Origin: an uncultured Eubacteriales bacterium
GTDB lineage: Bacteria > Bacillota > Clostridia > Oscillospirales > Acutalibacteraceae
Direction: 5' to 3'
DNA: 31,725 bases
Assembly: GCA_934675165.1 (NCBI GenBank)
Contig: CAKUPP010000013.1
Location: 1-31,725 of the forward strand
Numbering within the stretch: position 1 is the first letter of the stretch; each line of letters starts with the position of its first letter. Shown here piece by piece: positions 23,072 to 30,955 of the stretch. A program made the position numbers and the translations under genes. The notes under the pieces are model-generated. The model was given only the letters and a program-made list of their open reading frames with translations. It had not been told where the DNA came from and did not search any database.

Positions 23072-26000
23072 TTATGCGTTTAATTCTATTCCTCCTTTTG
23101 GTATCTTAAATTTAAAAGATTCTTTTAAACTTTTTCCATCCTGTTCATAACTGTATTCTATTTCAAAAGGTTTACCTTGTAACTTAGCACTAAGACTATT
23201 CGTCATCGCTTGCATTGATTTGCCACTCTTCCACCACCAAATATAACCACCACTGTTGTAATGACTGTTATCATCTTTTTCATTCTCAGATGTAACTCCC
23301 TTTATAAGATTAAACACTTTGTCTTGTAAGTTTTTTTCAATCAATCCTTTTATTTCTGATTTTATTAAATTTAATTTTTTTGATTCTTTTGATTCTTTTG
23401 ATTCTTTTGATTCTTTTGATTCTTTTGGTTCTTTTGGTTCTTTTGATTCTTTTGATTCTTCTAAATCAGGGAATGTAATGTCTTGTGGATAAAAATAATA
23501 ATACGTATTAAGCAAATTACTTTTACACTTTATTGTTGCTTTAATTTCTTTTACTCTGTCTTTAGGTCCATGCCATTCCCCTATTCTTTGAACAGAGAGA
23601 AGAGACTTAGGCTCAGATTTTTCTACAACTTTTTTCTGAGATATTGATGGAGAAGGGGTAGATGATGAAGCACTAGCTGTATTAGGCGCAGATGGTGCAA
23701 CATCTTTTACAGGTTTAGGTGACGTAGCACTCTGTGCATTAGACGCAGATGGTGTGCCAGATTTAGGCGATGTAGCACTAGCTGCAGATGGTGTAACATC
23801 TTTTACACCAGGTTTAGGTGATACAGCACTAGCTGTATTAGGTGCAGATGATGTGCCAGATTTAGGTGATGTAACACTAGGCGCAGATGGCGCAGCATCT
23901 TGTACAGGTTTAGGTGATTCAGCACTAGCTACACGAGGCGCAGACGATGTAACATCTTCTACAGGTATATTACTTTTTACTTCTTGTTGCTTTCTAGTCT
24001 CTCGAGTATCTTCCACTCCTTTAGCTTTTGCAGCTACACCTTTAGAAATTTGCTCATTTCCCTTCTTGAAATCATCGTCTAACAATTTTTGCACTTTACT
24101 TAAAGCTTTGTTTAATTTGTCAGCCAAATCTTTTTCATCTCCGCTTAAACCCGCAACATCCATTCCTTTTATTTTTGCAACCTCATCATAACACTTTTTG
24201 ACACTATCAGAGAATGACGTTCCGTCTTCTGTTAATATATTCTTTTTTGAATCACCACTCAATTTAAGTTTATCATTATTATAAAATGTTTTAATTGCTG
24301 CTGCATTTAAATTAAATGCATCTATTTTAGCACAAAAATTTTTGTACTCTTTCGAAAAATTTTCATTAGCTTTTAAATTTACCAATGGTTCTAAAATTTT
24401 TTCACTAAACTTTTTGCACCACTCTTTGTCCCTAGTTATAACGCTCTTATACCCATACTTTCTAATTTGTCCCATATTATTACATTCATTCATTGCGTCT
24501 TGAATACCACGTAAAATTGCCATTCCATCTTTGCGTACTTTTTTTGGTCGGTCTCTTTCCATCTTCTCCGCAGCATCCTTATCCATTTTATTGTATTGTT
24601 TAATAAGATCCGAAGCTCTCTTGTCTAATTTTTGAACTTCTTTCAGCCGCTCTTCTTCAACTTTCTTCAGCCGCTCATCTTCAACTTTTTTCAGCAATTC
24701 TGCTTCAGCTTTTTTCTGCTGTTCTTCTTTAGCTTTTTCCTGCTGTTCCTCTCTAATTTCTTTGAGGCCGTTTAAAACATGAATTTCATCGTCACTGAGA
24801 ATATTTTTTAATCTACCTAGTGCAAAATTGATATTGTTCACTATAGTTTCCATGTTTGAGCCCTTAATTTTATTATTATTTAATTTTTCTATATCAGCAA
24901 TTTTTTTATAGGCAACAGGTATATTTTCTTCTTTCCATTCAAGTGTACTTGAACTCTTCAAAGAATCACTAAAGATTTTAACTGCAGCTGCAATTGCCTC
25001 ATGTATGCTTTCTAGTTGACTTTTTAAATTTTGTCGATTTTTTAGATTTTCATTATAATCAAAATCAGAAAAAATATTTCCCAATTTAAAATTTTGACAT
25101 AATGCGTTACTATGATTAAGAATATTCTTATATCCTGGAACTCTACCACGGGATGGTATTTTACCTGCCTTTTCAAAATAAATTCTTAATGTTTTGCTAG
25201 CTTCTAAACTTGCCGAATCTTCTTGCCCAGAATTTGACTGTTGTTTTGAGCTAGCTTCATTGAATTTGTTTAAAACATGCTGTTTATCATCATTGAGAAT
25301 ACCTTTAAAATAATCTAGTGCGTCATTGATATTGTCCACTATAGTTTTTATGTTTGTGTCATTAATTTCATTACTACTTAATTTTTCTATACTAGCAATG
25401 TTTTCATAGACAGCAATTACATCCGATATCCCTTTTTCTTTCCACTCAGTTGTTTTACTTGTACTATTAAAGTTATGACATGCATTTTTAATTGCTTCAT
25501 TTATGTCATTTAGTTTATTTTTTAAATTTTCATTATCATCAAAAGCAGAAAAGATATCTTCCAATTTAAAATTTTGACACAATGTTTTACTATGATTAAG
25601 AATACTACAATATTCTAGAATTTTATCTTCAGATATTTTACCTACTTTTCTAAAATAAGTTTTTAATTTTTCGCTAGCTTTTAGAGGTAAGACCAATTTA
25701 AGACTTACCGAAAATTCTTGCCCAAAGTTTGGCTCAACTTTCGGCTCAGCCATTTTCACCTCAGCTGCTTTCACCCCAGAATTCGACTCAGGTGGGTTCT
25801 GAGCAACTGATTTTTGAGCGACTTCCTGATCAGATTTCGACTCAACTTTCGGCTCAACTTTCGGCTCAACTTTCTGTTTGTCTTCTGGCTTAGTCCCTGA
25901 CTCAGTTTTTTGATCATCCTTCAACCCAGTTTTCGCCTCAGATTTCTGCACAGCTGGTTCTTTTACGTCAGCCCGATCATCACGTAAATCACCTTTTTTC

Positions 26001-26782
26001 CCCACTTTCAGTTCAGTTTTCGTACCATTTTTCGACTCAACTAAGTTCTGTTCAGTTCTCAGCTCAACTTTCGGTTCAGGTCCATCCTCAAATTCCTGCT
26101 CAGATTCTTCCACAGATTCTTCCACAGATTCTTCCTCAGATTCCTGCTCAGATTTTTGCTCAGATTTTTCCTCAACCCACTTATCATGTATAGCTTTAAG
26201 TAATTGTGCAATACCATCACATGCCTCTTCATAAGTCAAAACACTTCTTACCAATGTAACACGACCATCTAGTTTTGTACCTACATTGTCTGTGTTACTT
26301 CCTTTGCTTTCATCAATATCTTTATTTTCGTAAAACTTACCAATATTTCGGAAATACTCGGTTATGTCTTCCTTTTTTTCTGTGTCTAAAACACTATTTA
26401 ATTTACCACTATCCACTTCTTTAAATTTTTTGACCATATTACCAGACAAAGTTTCAACATTATCTGTTGGTTTTACCAGAAACACCTTACACAATTTTAG
26501 ATAGTTTTCTTTACTTACTTTATCTCCCTTTATTCTATTAAGATTATTTATAAATGCAGTTATAAATAATCCTGCAATAGAGAATTGTTTTGAGGGCTTT
26601 TGGTTCTTTTTATAATATTTTTTTATTACAGAATCAGTTTGTAACATTGAAGCAAGTTCTTGTGGTGTTTCATAACCTTCTTTTCCAACATTTTCTGCAA
26701 TCTCACTAAAAGCGCCACCTAATTTTGTAGCGTCACTTTTTTTGCCCTTTAAAAGACTTAACCCCTTTTTAAATATATTCAT
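23072..26782 (-). CDS. Very large repetitive coiled-coil protein of unknown function (about 1236 residues)
   Basis: I do not recognise a family. Seen in order (residues approximate): a basic N-terminus MNIFKKGLSLLKGKK and globular helical region (1-205); an acidic Glu/Ser/Lys/Pro stretch (205-350) with PKVEPKVEPKVE; two tandem copies of a ~150-residue helical module (368-515 and 527-673), each with ILNHS, LCQNFKL and FD-x-NENLKN; a charged coiled coil with KKVEDERLKKVEEERLKEV (680-720); a further helical region (720-935); Ala/Ser/Pro/Lys repeats with SPKSGT and SPKPVKDVAPSA (945-1047); a KES/KEP tandem repeat (1108-1136); and a C-terminal domain with GGYIWWWKSGKS. No signal peptide or membrane helix is visible. 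The ATG at 26782 follows AAAGGG by 8 nt; the GTG at 26791 lies too close. It has its own promoter and terminator, so it is monocistronic. A host-interaction or structural role is only inference. Confidence 0.85.
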   Translation of the reverse strand: MNIFKKGLSLLKGKKSDATKLGGAFSEIAENVGKEGYETPQELASMLQTDSVIKKYYKKNQKPSKQFSIAGLFITAFINNLNRIKGDKVSKENYLKLCKVFLVKPTDNVETLSGNMVKKFKEVDSGKLNSVLDTEKKEDITEYFRNIGKFYENKDIDESKGSNTDNVGTKLDGRVTLVRSVLTYEEACDGIAQLLKAIHDKWVEEKSEQKSEQESEEESVEESVEESEQEFEDGPEPKVELRTEQNLVESKNGTKTELKVGKKGDLRDDRADVKEPAVQKSEAKTGLKDDQKTESGTKPEDKQKVEPKVEPKVESKSDQEVAQKSVAQNPPESNSGVKAAEVKMAEPKVEPNFGQEFSVSLKLVLPLKASEKLKTYFRKVGKISEDKILEYCSILNHSKTLCQNFKLEDIFSAFDDNENLKNKLNDINEAIKNACHNFNSTSKTTEWKEKGISDVIAVYENIASIEKLSSNEINDTNIKTIVDNINDALDYFKGILNDDKQHVLNKFNEASSKQQSNSGQEDSASLEASKTLRIYFEKAGKIPSRGRVPGYKNILNHSNALCQNFKLGNIFSDFDYNENLKNRQNLKSQLESIHEAIAAAVKIFSDSLKSSSTLEWKEENIPVAYKKIADIEKLNNNKIKGSNMETIVNNINFALGRLKNILSDDEIHVLNGLKEIREEQQEKAKEEQQKKAEAELLKKVEDERLKKVEEERLKEVQKLDKRASDLIKQYNKMDKDAAEKMERDRPKKVRKDGMAILRGIQDAMNECNNMGQIRKYGYKSVITRDKEWCKKFSEKILEPLVNLKANENFSKEYKNFCAKIDAFNLNAAAIKTFYNNDKLKLSGDSKKNILTEDGTSFSDSVKKCYDEVAKIKGMDVAGLSGDEKDLADKLNKALSKVQKLLDDDFKKGNEQISKGVAAKAKGVEDTRETRKQQEVKSNIPVEDVTSSAPRVASAESPKPVQDAAPSAPSVTSPKSGTSSAPNTASAVSPKPGVKDVTPSAASATSPKSGTPSASNAQSATSPKPVKDVAPSAPNTASASSSTPSPSISQKKVVEKSEPKSLLSVQRIGEWHGPKDRVKEIKATIKCKSNLLNTYYYFYPQDITFPDLEESKESKEPKEPKESKESKESKESKESKKLNLIKSEIKGLIEKNLQDKVFNLIKGVTSENEKDDNSHYNSGGYIWWWKSGKSMQAMTNSLSAKLQGKPFEIEYSYEQDGKSLKESFKFKIPKGGIELNA
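23374..23462 (-). repeat. 9-bp tandem repeat encoding (KES)n / (KEP)n
   Basis: On the minus strand the 9-nt unit AAAGAATCA (Lys-Glu-Ser), with three CCA variants (Pro), repeats about nine times without interruption inside the large gene. Units are nearly identical at the DNA level, so unit number could vary by slippage without frameshift. Confidence 0.85.
23642..23947 (-). repeat. Ala/Ser/Pro/Lys-rich imperfect coding repeats of about 33 residues
   Basis: Units alternate SPKSGT and SPKP-(G/V)-KDV-(A/T)-PSA, giving about three imperfect copies of a ~100-bp unit inside the large gene. The composition (GC-richer than the flanks, no bulky residues) suggests a disordered linker. Confidence 0.7.
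24763..25681 (-). repeat. Tandem duplication of a ~450-480 bp coding module in the large gene
   Basis: The copy at about 25681-25237 and that at about 25204-24763 encode similar helical modules. Near-identical DNA blocks remain: plus-strand CCAATTTAAAATTTTGACA and ACTATGATTAAGAATA occur at about 25561 and 25081. This indicates a fairly recent duplication. Confidence 0.8.
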
Positions 26783-26843
26783 AATTATCACCCTTTCACA
26801 AAAATTAATTATATTTTTTTATAAAATGTATACTATGATATAA

Positions 26844-26871
26844 ATTATATTCATTTAGCTTTGTTTGTCAA
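26844..26871 (-). promoter_or_regulatory. Promoter of the large repetitive-protein gene
   Basis: On the minus strand a perfect TTGACA (26866-26871) and a perfect TATAAT (26844-26849) are 16 bp apart. This is one of the best promoters in the window, giving a leader of about 55 nt. Confidence 0.75.
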
Positions 26872-27219
26872 TATGTTTTTATTTATTTCTGTATATTTTT
26901 TATTTCTACAAAATAATTATGTAAAAAACTATTACAAATAAAAATATATTTAACACATAGTTTCTTATCTCACATATCTAGTTAACAATTTTCAAAGCCG
27001 ATTTTTCATACTTAAAATATAAATAAAAAAGTTATCTGTTCCAATTCATTTAAACAAATAACCCTCTTTATTACTTTTCCATTCTATTTTGTATTTATAC
27101 TTTTACCTATACTAGTAGTTTTAAAAAGCAACCGTAAAGAATAAAAATATCTAAAAAATTTTTTTGCATCTTTAAAAACTATCATCATAACTTTCAAACA
27201 AACCATAATTTTTTTCAAT
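26872..27219. other. AT-rich intergenic region without a visible gene
   Basis: This stretch lies between the promoter of the large gene and the terminator of the amino-acid ABC operon. It is extremely AT-rich with no supported reading frame or RNA gene. It holds one copy (27120-27133) of a 14-nt sequence, TTTAAAAAGCAACC, that also occurs at 22958-22971 on the other side of the large gene. Confidence 0.5.
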
Positions 27220-27252
27220 AAAAAAAGATACAGCTGCACATCGCAAACTGTA
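27220..27252 (-). terminator. Terminator of the amino-acid ABC importer operon
   Basis: On the minus strand TACAGTTTGC pairs with GCAGCTGTA (outer arms 27248-27252 and 27229-27233) and is followed by a seven-T run. It starts about 10 nt after the ATPase stop. Confidence 0.75.
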
Positions 27253-27262
27253 CCACTTTCAA

Positions 27263-28012
27263 TCAGCTGGACTCTCCTACAATAAATCGAAATAAAAAAT
27301 TTTTTGTGCGCTCATTTTGAGGATTTACAAGAATTTCATCAGGCTTTCCTTCTTCGCATATTACGCCTTCATCCATGAATACTATTCGATTTGACACTTC
27401 TTTCGCAAATGCCATCTCATGTGTCACAATTATCATGGTAAGATTTATTTGAGCTAAATCTTTCATTACCTTTAAAACTTCACCAACTGTTTCAGGATCA
27501 AGAGCAGACGTAGGTTCATCAAATAGCAAAACATCAGAATCCATAGATAACGCCCTTGCTATCGCAACACGTTGCTTTTGCCCACCAGACAATTGACTTG
27601 GCTTAGCCTTTATAAATTTGGACATTTGAACTTTATCTAAAAATTTAAGTGCATTTTCACGAGCTTTCTTTACATTTCGTTTCAAAACTTTAACTTGTCC
27701 AATCATACAGTTTTCCAAAACATTCATATTATTGAAAAGGTTAAACTGTTGAAAAACCATGCCTACTCTAGAACGATAAAAATCAATATTATAATTATCG
27801 TCCAAAACATTATCACCCTTATATAATATTTCTCCACTTGTAGGACGTTCAAGAAGATTTATGCATCTTAAAAATGTTGATTTTCCAGAGCCAGAAGGAC
27901 CTATTATGCAAGAAACATCCCCACGGTTAATGCTAAAATTCACACCCTTAAGAACTTCCATTGCTCCAAAAGATTTTCTTAAATTTTTTATTTTTATAAT
28001 ATTTTCTTCCAT
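27263..28012 (-). CDS. Polar amino-acid ABC transporter ATP-binding protein
   Basis: This 249-residue ATPase of the GlnQ/HisP type has Walker A GPSGSGKST, Q-loop VFQQFNLF, signature LSGGQKQRVAIARAL, Walker B VLLFDEPTSALDP, and H-loop IIVTHEMAFAKEVSNRIVFMDEG, which is typical of polar amino-acid importers. It powers import through the permease directly upstream. The ATG at 28012 lies 1 nt past the permease stop codon; the GTG at 28024 would overlap the permease. Substrate (for example glutamine, cystine or arginine) cannot be assigned from sequence alone. Confidence 0.94.
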   Translation of the reverse strand: MEENIIKIKNLRKSFGAMEVLKGVNFSINRGDVSCIIGPSGSGKSTFLRCINLLERPTSGEILYKGDNVLDDNYNIDFYRSRVGMVFQQFNLFNNMNVLENCMIGQVKVLKRNVKKARENALKFLDKVQMSKFIKAKPSQLSGGQKQRVAIARALSMDSDVLLFDEPTSALDPETVGEVLKVMKDLAQINLTMIIVTHEMAFAKEVSNRIVFMDEGVICEEGKPDEILVNPQNERTKNFLFRFIVGESS

Positions 28013-28013
28013 T

Positions 28014-28778
28014 TTATTTTTCACCCGACTTTTTTACAAACAATATAGGCATAGTAGAAGATACGTGTACAAACTCACTTGGCCCATCCATACGTTTTTC
28101 CACAAGCTTTAATAAACGAGTAATCGTCAACGTCAGCACAAAATATATAGCTGCTGCAACTATAAATGTTTCATACGTACGAAAAATTGCACCTTTTATG
28201 GACTTTGTTACAAAAAACAACTCTGTAACAGAAATAACATTTAAAACAGAAGTATCTTTTATATTAATAATAAACTCATTTCCAGTAGCAGGTAAAATAT
28301 TCCTGATAGTTTGTGGCAAAATTACATATCTCATTGCCTGACCATGACTCATACCAATAGACTTTGCAGCTTCCATTTGGCCAGCATCTATACTTTCAAT
28401 ACCGCCTCTAACAACTTCTACCATATAGGCACCAGTATTTATTGAAACTATTATTATTCCGGCAAGAGTAGGATTCATGTCAATATTCATAAATTCTTGC
28501 ATACCAAAATAAATAACTATTGCTTGAACCATCATAGGAGTTCCACGAAAGACTTCAACATAACAAGTAATCAACCAATTTATAATTGACATAAAAAATC
28601 TTTTAACAGTATTTCTAGATGACGGAAAAGTCTTAACCGACCCCAGCGCCAACCCTATTAAAAAGCCAACCAATGTTCCAACCAATGAAATAAGCAGTGT
28701 AACTGCTGTACCTTTTAAAAACCAATCACCATAATTATCAAATATGTACAAAATCCAATCAAAAAATGTTCTTTCCAT
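28014..28778 (-). CDS. Polar amino-acid ABC transporter permease (HisM/GlnP type)
   Basis: This 254-residue membrane protein has about five helices and the His/Glu/Gln/Arg permease family pattern: GTAVTLLISLVGTLVGFLIG, EVFRGTPMMVQAIVIYFG, NTGAYMVEVVRGGIESIDAGQMEAAKSIGMS (the EAA coupling loop) and VILPQTIRNILPATGNEFI. The ATG at 28778 is 4 nt after the binding-protein stop. An AGGAGG lies 17 nt upstream, inside the end of that gene, which is a long spacing. The upstream GTG at 28796 overlaps that site and is less likely. Confidence 0.94.
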   Translation of the reverse strand: MERTFFDWILYIFDNYGDWFLKGTAVTLLISLVGTLVGFLIGLALGSVKTFPSSRNTVKRFFMSIINWLITCYVEVFRGTPMMVQAIVIYFGMQEFMNIDMNPTLAGIIIVSINTGAYMVEVVRGGIESIDAGQMEAAKSIGMSHGQAMRYVILPQTIRNILPATGNEFIINIKDTSVLNVISVTELFFVTKSIKGAIFRTYETFIVAAAIYFVLTLTITRLLKLVEKRMDGPSEFVHVSSTMPILFVKKSGEK

Positions 28779-28782
28779 AACT

Positions 28783-29610
28783 TTATGATGTCGCACCTCC
28801 TATAGCTTTATTCATAAGCTCTGATTTTGTTTGCTCATCTATATCACTAAGAACAGAATTTATTCGCTGCCTAAGTTCACTGCCTTTTTTTACACCTATA
28901 GCTATTGCCGTCTCTTCTTGAGAAAAATTAAATCCTTGACCAGGCTGAAATTCTATACACTTTAGATGAGGATTTGTATGCACAGCAACAAGTGCTGCTG
29001 GTTTTTCGCTAATATATCCGTCAATTTTACCTGCAGTAACCGCAGCAACCATTGAAGAAAAATCTTCCAACGGAACATCTTTGATTACACCTGGCATTTG
29101 ATCTATAAATCCGTAATGAACAGTACTTAACTGACCTGTAATTTTAGCACCACTAAAATCTGATATACTTGCAGCTTGTGAGTATTTACCATTCTTTCTT
29201 ACAACAACTACAACATTTGAATTATAATAATTATCAGTAAAATCAATAGCTTGCCTTCTTTCGGGAGTTGCAGACATGCCGGCCACAATAGCGTCTATCT
29301 TACCTGAAGTCAATGCTGGCAACAAGCCATCCCAATCAATTTTAACAACTTTAACTTTTTCCCCCAACCTATTTGCTATTTCATTTGCCATGTACACATC
29401 ATAACCGCAAGCATACCAACCTCCAGAAATTTTTACTGCATCATTTTTACTTGTTGGTTGTATCCAATTAAATGGAGCGTAAGAACATTCCATACCAACT
29501 TTCAAAATCTTTTCGTTCTTATCAGTTAAATCACCTGAGCATGATGTAAGAAATGCAAAAGAAATTATCAAAAATGCACTAATTTTACACAGTTTTGAAA
29601 CTATTTTCAT
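28783..29610 (-). CDS. Amino-acid ABC transporter substrate-binding lipoprotein
   Basis: This 275-residue SBP_bac_3 protein has a lipoprotein signal (KIVSKLCKISAFLIISFAFLTSC) with lipobox LTSC and acylated Cys24. The mature part shows GMECSYAPFNW, GYDVYMANEIANRLG, DWDGLLPALTSGKIDAIVAGMSATPERRQAIDFTDNYY and the second-lobe GQLSTVHYGFI. These are typical of cluster 3 polar amino-acid binders. The ATG at 29610 follows GAAAGGA by 8 nt; earlier ATGs to 29631 precede or overlap this site. It is the first gene of a complete three-gene importer on the minus strand. Confidence 0.94.
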   Translation of the reverse strand: MKIVSKLCKISAFLIISFAFLTSCSGDLTDKNEKILKVGMECSYAPFNWIQPTSKNDAVKISGGWYACGYDVYMANEIANRLGEKVKVVKIDWDGLLPALTSGKIDAIVAGMSATPERRQAIDFTDNYYNSNVVVVVRKNGKYSQAASISDFSGAKITGQLSTVHYGFIDQMPGVIKDVPLEDFSSMVAAVTAGKIDGYISEKPAALVAVHTNPHLKCIEFQPGQGFNFSQEETAIAIGVKKGSELRQRINSVLSDIDEQTKSELMNKAIGGATS

Positions 29611-29633
29611 TTTAAACATCCTTTCCATCATGT

Positions 29634-29662
29634 ATTTTACACCAAATAAACAATTTGCGCAA
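29634..29662 (-). promoter_or_regulatory. Possible promoter of the amino-acid ABC importer
   Basis: On the minus strand TTGCGC (29657-29662) and TAAAAT (29634-29639) are 17 bp apart. The -35 box lies in one arm of the upstream terminator hairpin, so the call is tentative. Confidence 0.35.
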
Positions 29663-29683
29663 CTTAAAAATAGAAGTTGCGCA
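29645..29683 (-). terminator. Hairpin terminator of the efp operon
   Basis: TGCGCAACTT (29656-29665) and AAGTTGCGCA (29674-29683) form a perfect 10-bp stem with an 8-nt loop, about 40 nt past the stop at 29722. Minus-strand downstream sequence is T-rich but interrupted. Confidence 0.65.
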
Positions 29684-29721
29684 TAATTTTAGCAAAAAAT
29701 ATTGTATTTCTAACTTAAATT

Positions 29722-30216
29722 TTACTTTTCATCGGAACAATCGCAACCACATTCACACTCTTCGTCGCATTCACAGCTGTCTTCACAATCGCACCCACAA
29801 TCACAATCATCGTAATCAAACTCCAAAAGTTCACCACATTTTGGGCAGTTCATTTCGTTTTCTAAAAGAGTGTCCTCAGAAAAACAAATTTTTTCACTGC
29901 ATCTCGGACAAATTACTTCATAATATTCCTCTTCGTCATTGCAATCACATTTTTTTCCGTCGTGACATCCACAGTCACACTCTTCACCATATTCGCAGTC
30001 ATAGACTTCGTCTTCTAAAGCGCCAAGATCTTCATCTAAAATCTCAAGCTCATCACAAATATCATCAACATCTTTGTCTACACATTCCAAAGATTCAGCT
30101 ACGTCGCTCATCCAATCTGCAATTTCACTAAAAATTTTTGCCTCTTTGCTATCTTCATCTAAATCCAGTCCAGAAATTAATCCTTTAATATATGCTGCTT
30201 TTTCTTTAATATCCAC
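29722..30216 (-). CDS. CD1247-domain zinc-ribbon protein with Cys/Asp-rich tail
   Basis: This 164-residue protein is of a type common downstream of efp in Clostridia. The N-terminal helical domain (residues 1 to about 70, KEKAAYIKGLISGLDLD, IFSEIADWMSDVAESLECVD) matches the CD1247-type domain. A zinc ribbon follows (CPRC at about 102-105, then CPKCGELLEF at about 123-132). A first Cys cluster (ECDCGCHDGKKCDC) precedes it and a tail of about 30 residues is almost entirely Cys, Asp, Glu and Gly (CDCGCDCEDSCECDEECECG). Such a tail could bind soft metals; this is inference. The GTG start at 30216 follows AGGAGG by 8 nt. It lies 40 nt after efp. Confidence 0.85.
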   Translation of the reverse strand: MDIKEKAAYIKGLISGLDLDEDSKEAKIFSEIADWMSDVAESLECVDKDVDDICDELEILDEDLGALEDEVYDCEYGEECDCGCHDGKKCDCNDEEEYYEVICPRCSEKICFSEDTLLENEMNCPKCGELLEFDYDDCDCGCDCEDSCECDEECECGCDCSDEK

Positions 30217-30256
30217 TATACTTTCCTCCTAAAATTTTTTGTATCTATATTATTGT

Positions 30257-30814
30257 TTAAGCACGTTCTAAATATTCACCTGTTCTAGTATCTATTCTTA
30301 TTCTCTCTCCTTCTTCTATAAACAAAGGAACTTTTATCTCAGCACCTGTTTCAAGAACGGCAGGTTTTGTAGCATTTGTTGCAGTATCTCCCTTAAATCC
30401 AGCATCAGTTTGAGTTACCAAAAGTTCAACAAATAACGGAGGCTCTACTCCAAAAACACTACCTTTATATGAAAGAACTTTACACACCATATTCTCTTTC
30501 ACAAATTTAAAATTATCGCCAAGAACTGAAGAATTAATAGGTATTTGCTCAAATGTTTCGTTATCCATAAAGTAATACAAATCACCATCACAATACAAAT
30601 ACTGCATATCTCTTCTCTCTATGTATGCCTCTTGGTATTTGTCACTCGGGTTAAATGTACGTTCCGTTACTGCCCCGCTTATAACATTTTTAATTTTAGC
30701 CCTTACAAAAGCGGCACCTTTTCCTGGTTTAACATGTTGAAACTCTACAATGGAAACAACATTCCCATCAAGCTCAAACGTAGAACCGTTTCTGAAATCT
30801 CCTGCTGATAACAT
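30257..30814 (-). CDS. efp: Translation elongation factor P
   Basis: EF-P binds between the P and E sites and relieves stalling at polyproline. The 185-residue, three-domain protein has the KOW-like N-terminus (AGDFRNGSTFELDG), the modification loop HVKPGKGAAFVR (tip residue Lys32), domain II (YLYCDGDLYYFMD) and the C-terminal RIDTRTGEYLERA. Lys32 fits lineages that use lysine, modified or not; no modification gene is nearby. The ATG at 30814 follows AGGAGG by 9 nt. The organism's large protein has Pro-containing repeats, but no long polyproline is visible here. Confidence 0.97.
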   Translation of the reverse strand: MLSAGDFRNGSTFELDGNVVSIVEFQHVKPGKGAAFVRAKIKNVISGAVTERTFNPSDKYQEAYIERRDMQYLYCDGDLYYFMDNETFEQIPINSSVLGDNFKFVKENMVCKVLSYKGSVFGVEPPLFVELLVTQTDAGFKGDTATNATKPAVLETGAEIKVPLFIEEGERIRIDTRTGEYLERA

Positions 30815-30899
30815 AAATTTTTCCTCCTGTAAAGAATAAGGATTTAAAATAATTTATAAATTCCCTCGGTTTGCTACAAATTAGCCACAAACCAATCTA

Positions 30900-30928
30900 A
30901 TTATATACTAGTCATTAAAATTATGCAA
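30900..30928 (-). promoter_or_regulatory. Promoter of the efp operon
   Basis: On the minus strand TTGCAT (30923-30928) and TATAAT (30900-30905) are 17 bp apart, about 80 nt before the efp ribosome site. Confidence 0.7.
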
Positions 30929-30955
30929 TAGAAAAAATAAGGTAATTTTGTAAAC

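Noticed and set aside
23374..23462. Regular short repeats that might suggest a CRISPR array
   Set aside because: The unit is 9 bp with no spacers and encodes (KES)n in frame; it is a coding tandem repeat.
23754..24191. 145-codon plus-strand repetitive frame
   Set aside because: It is the antisense reading of the Ala/Ser/Pro repeat in the large minus-strand gene; openness follows from the repeat.
29655..30131. 158-codon His-rich plus-strand frame
   Set aside because: It is antisense to the Cys/Asp/Glu-rich zinc-ribbon protein; the His/Asn richness is what that strand gives when reversed.
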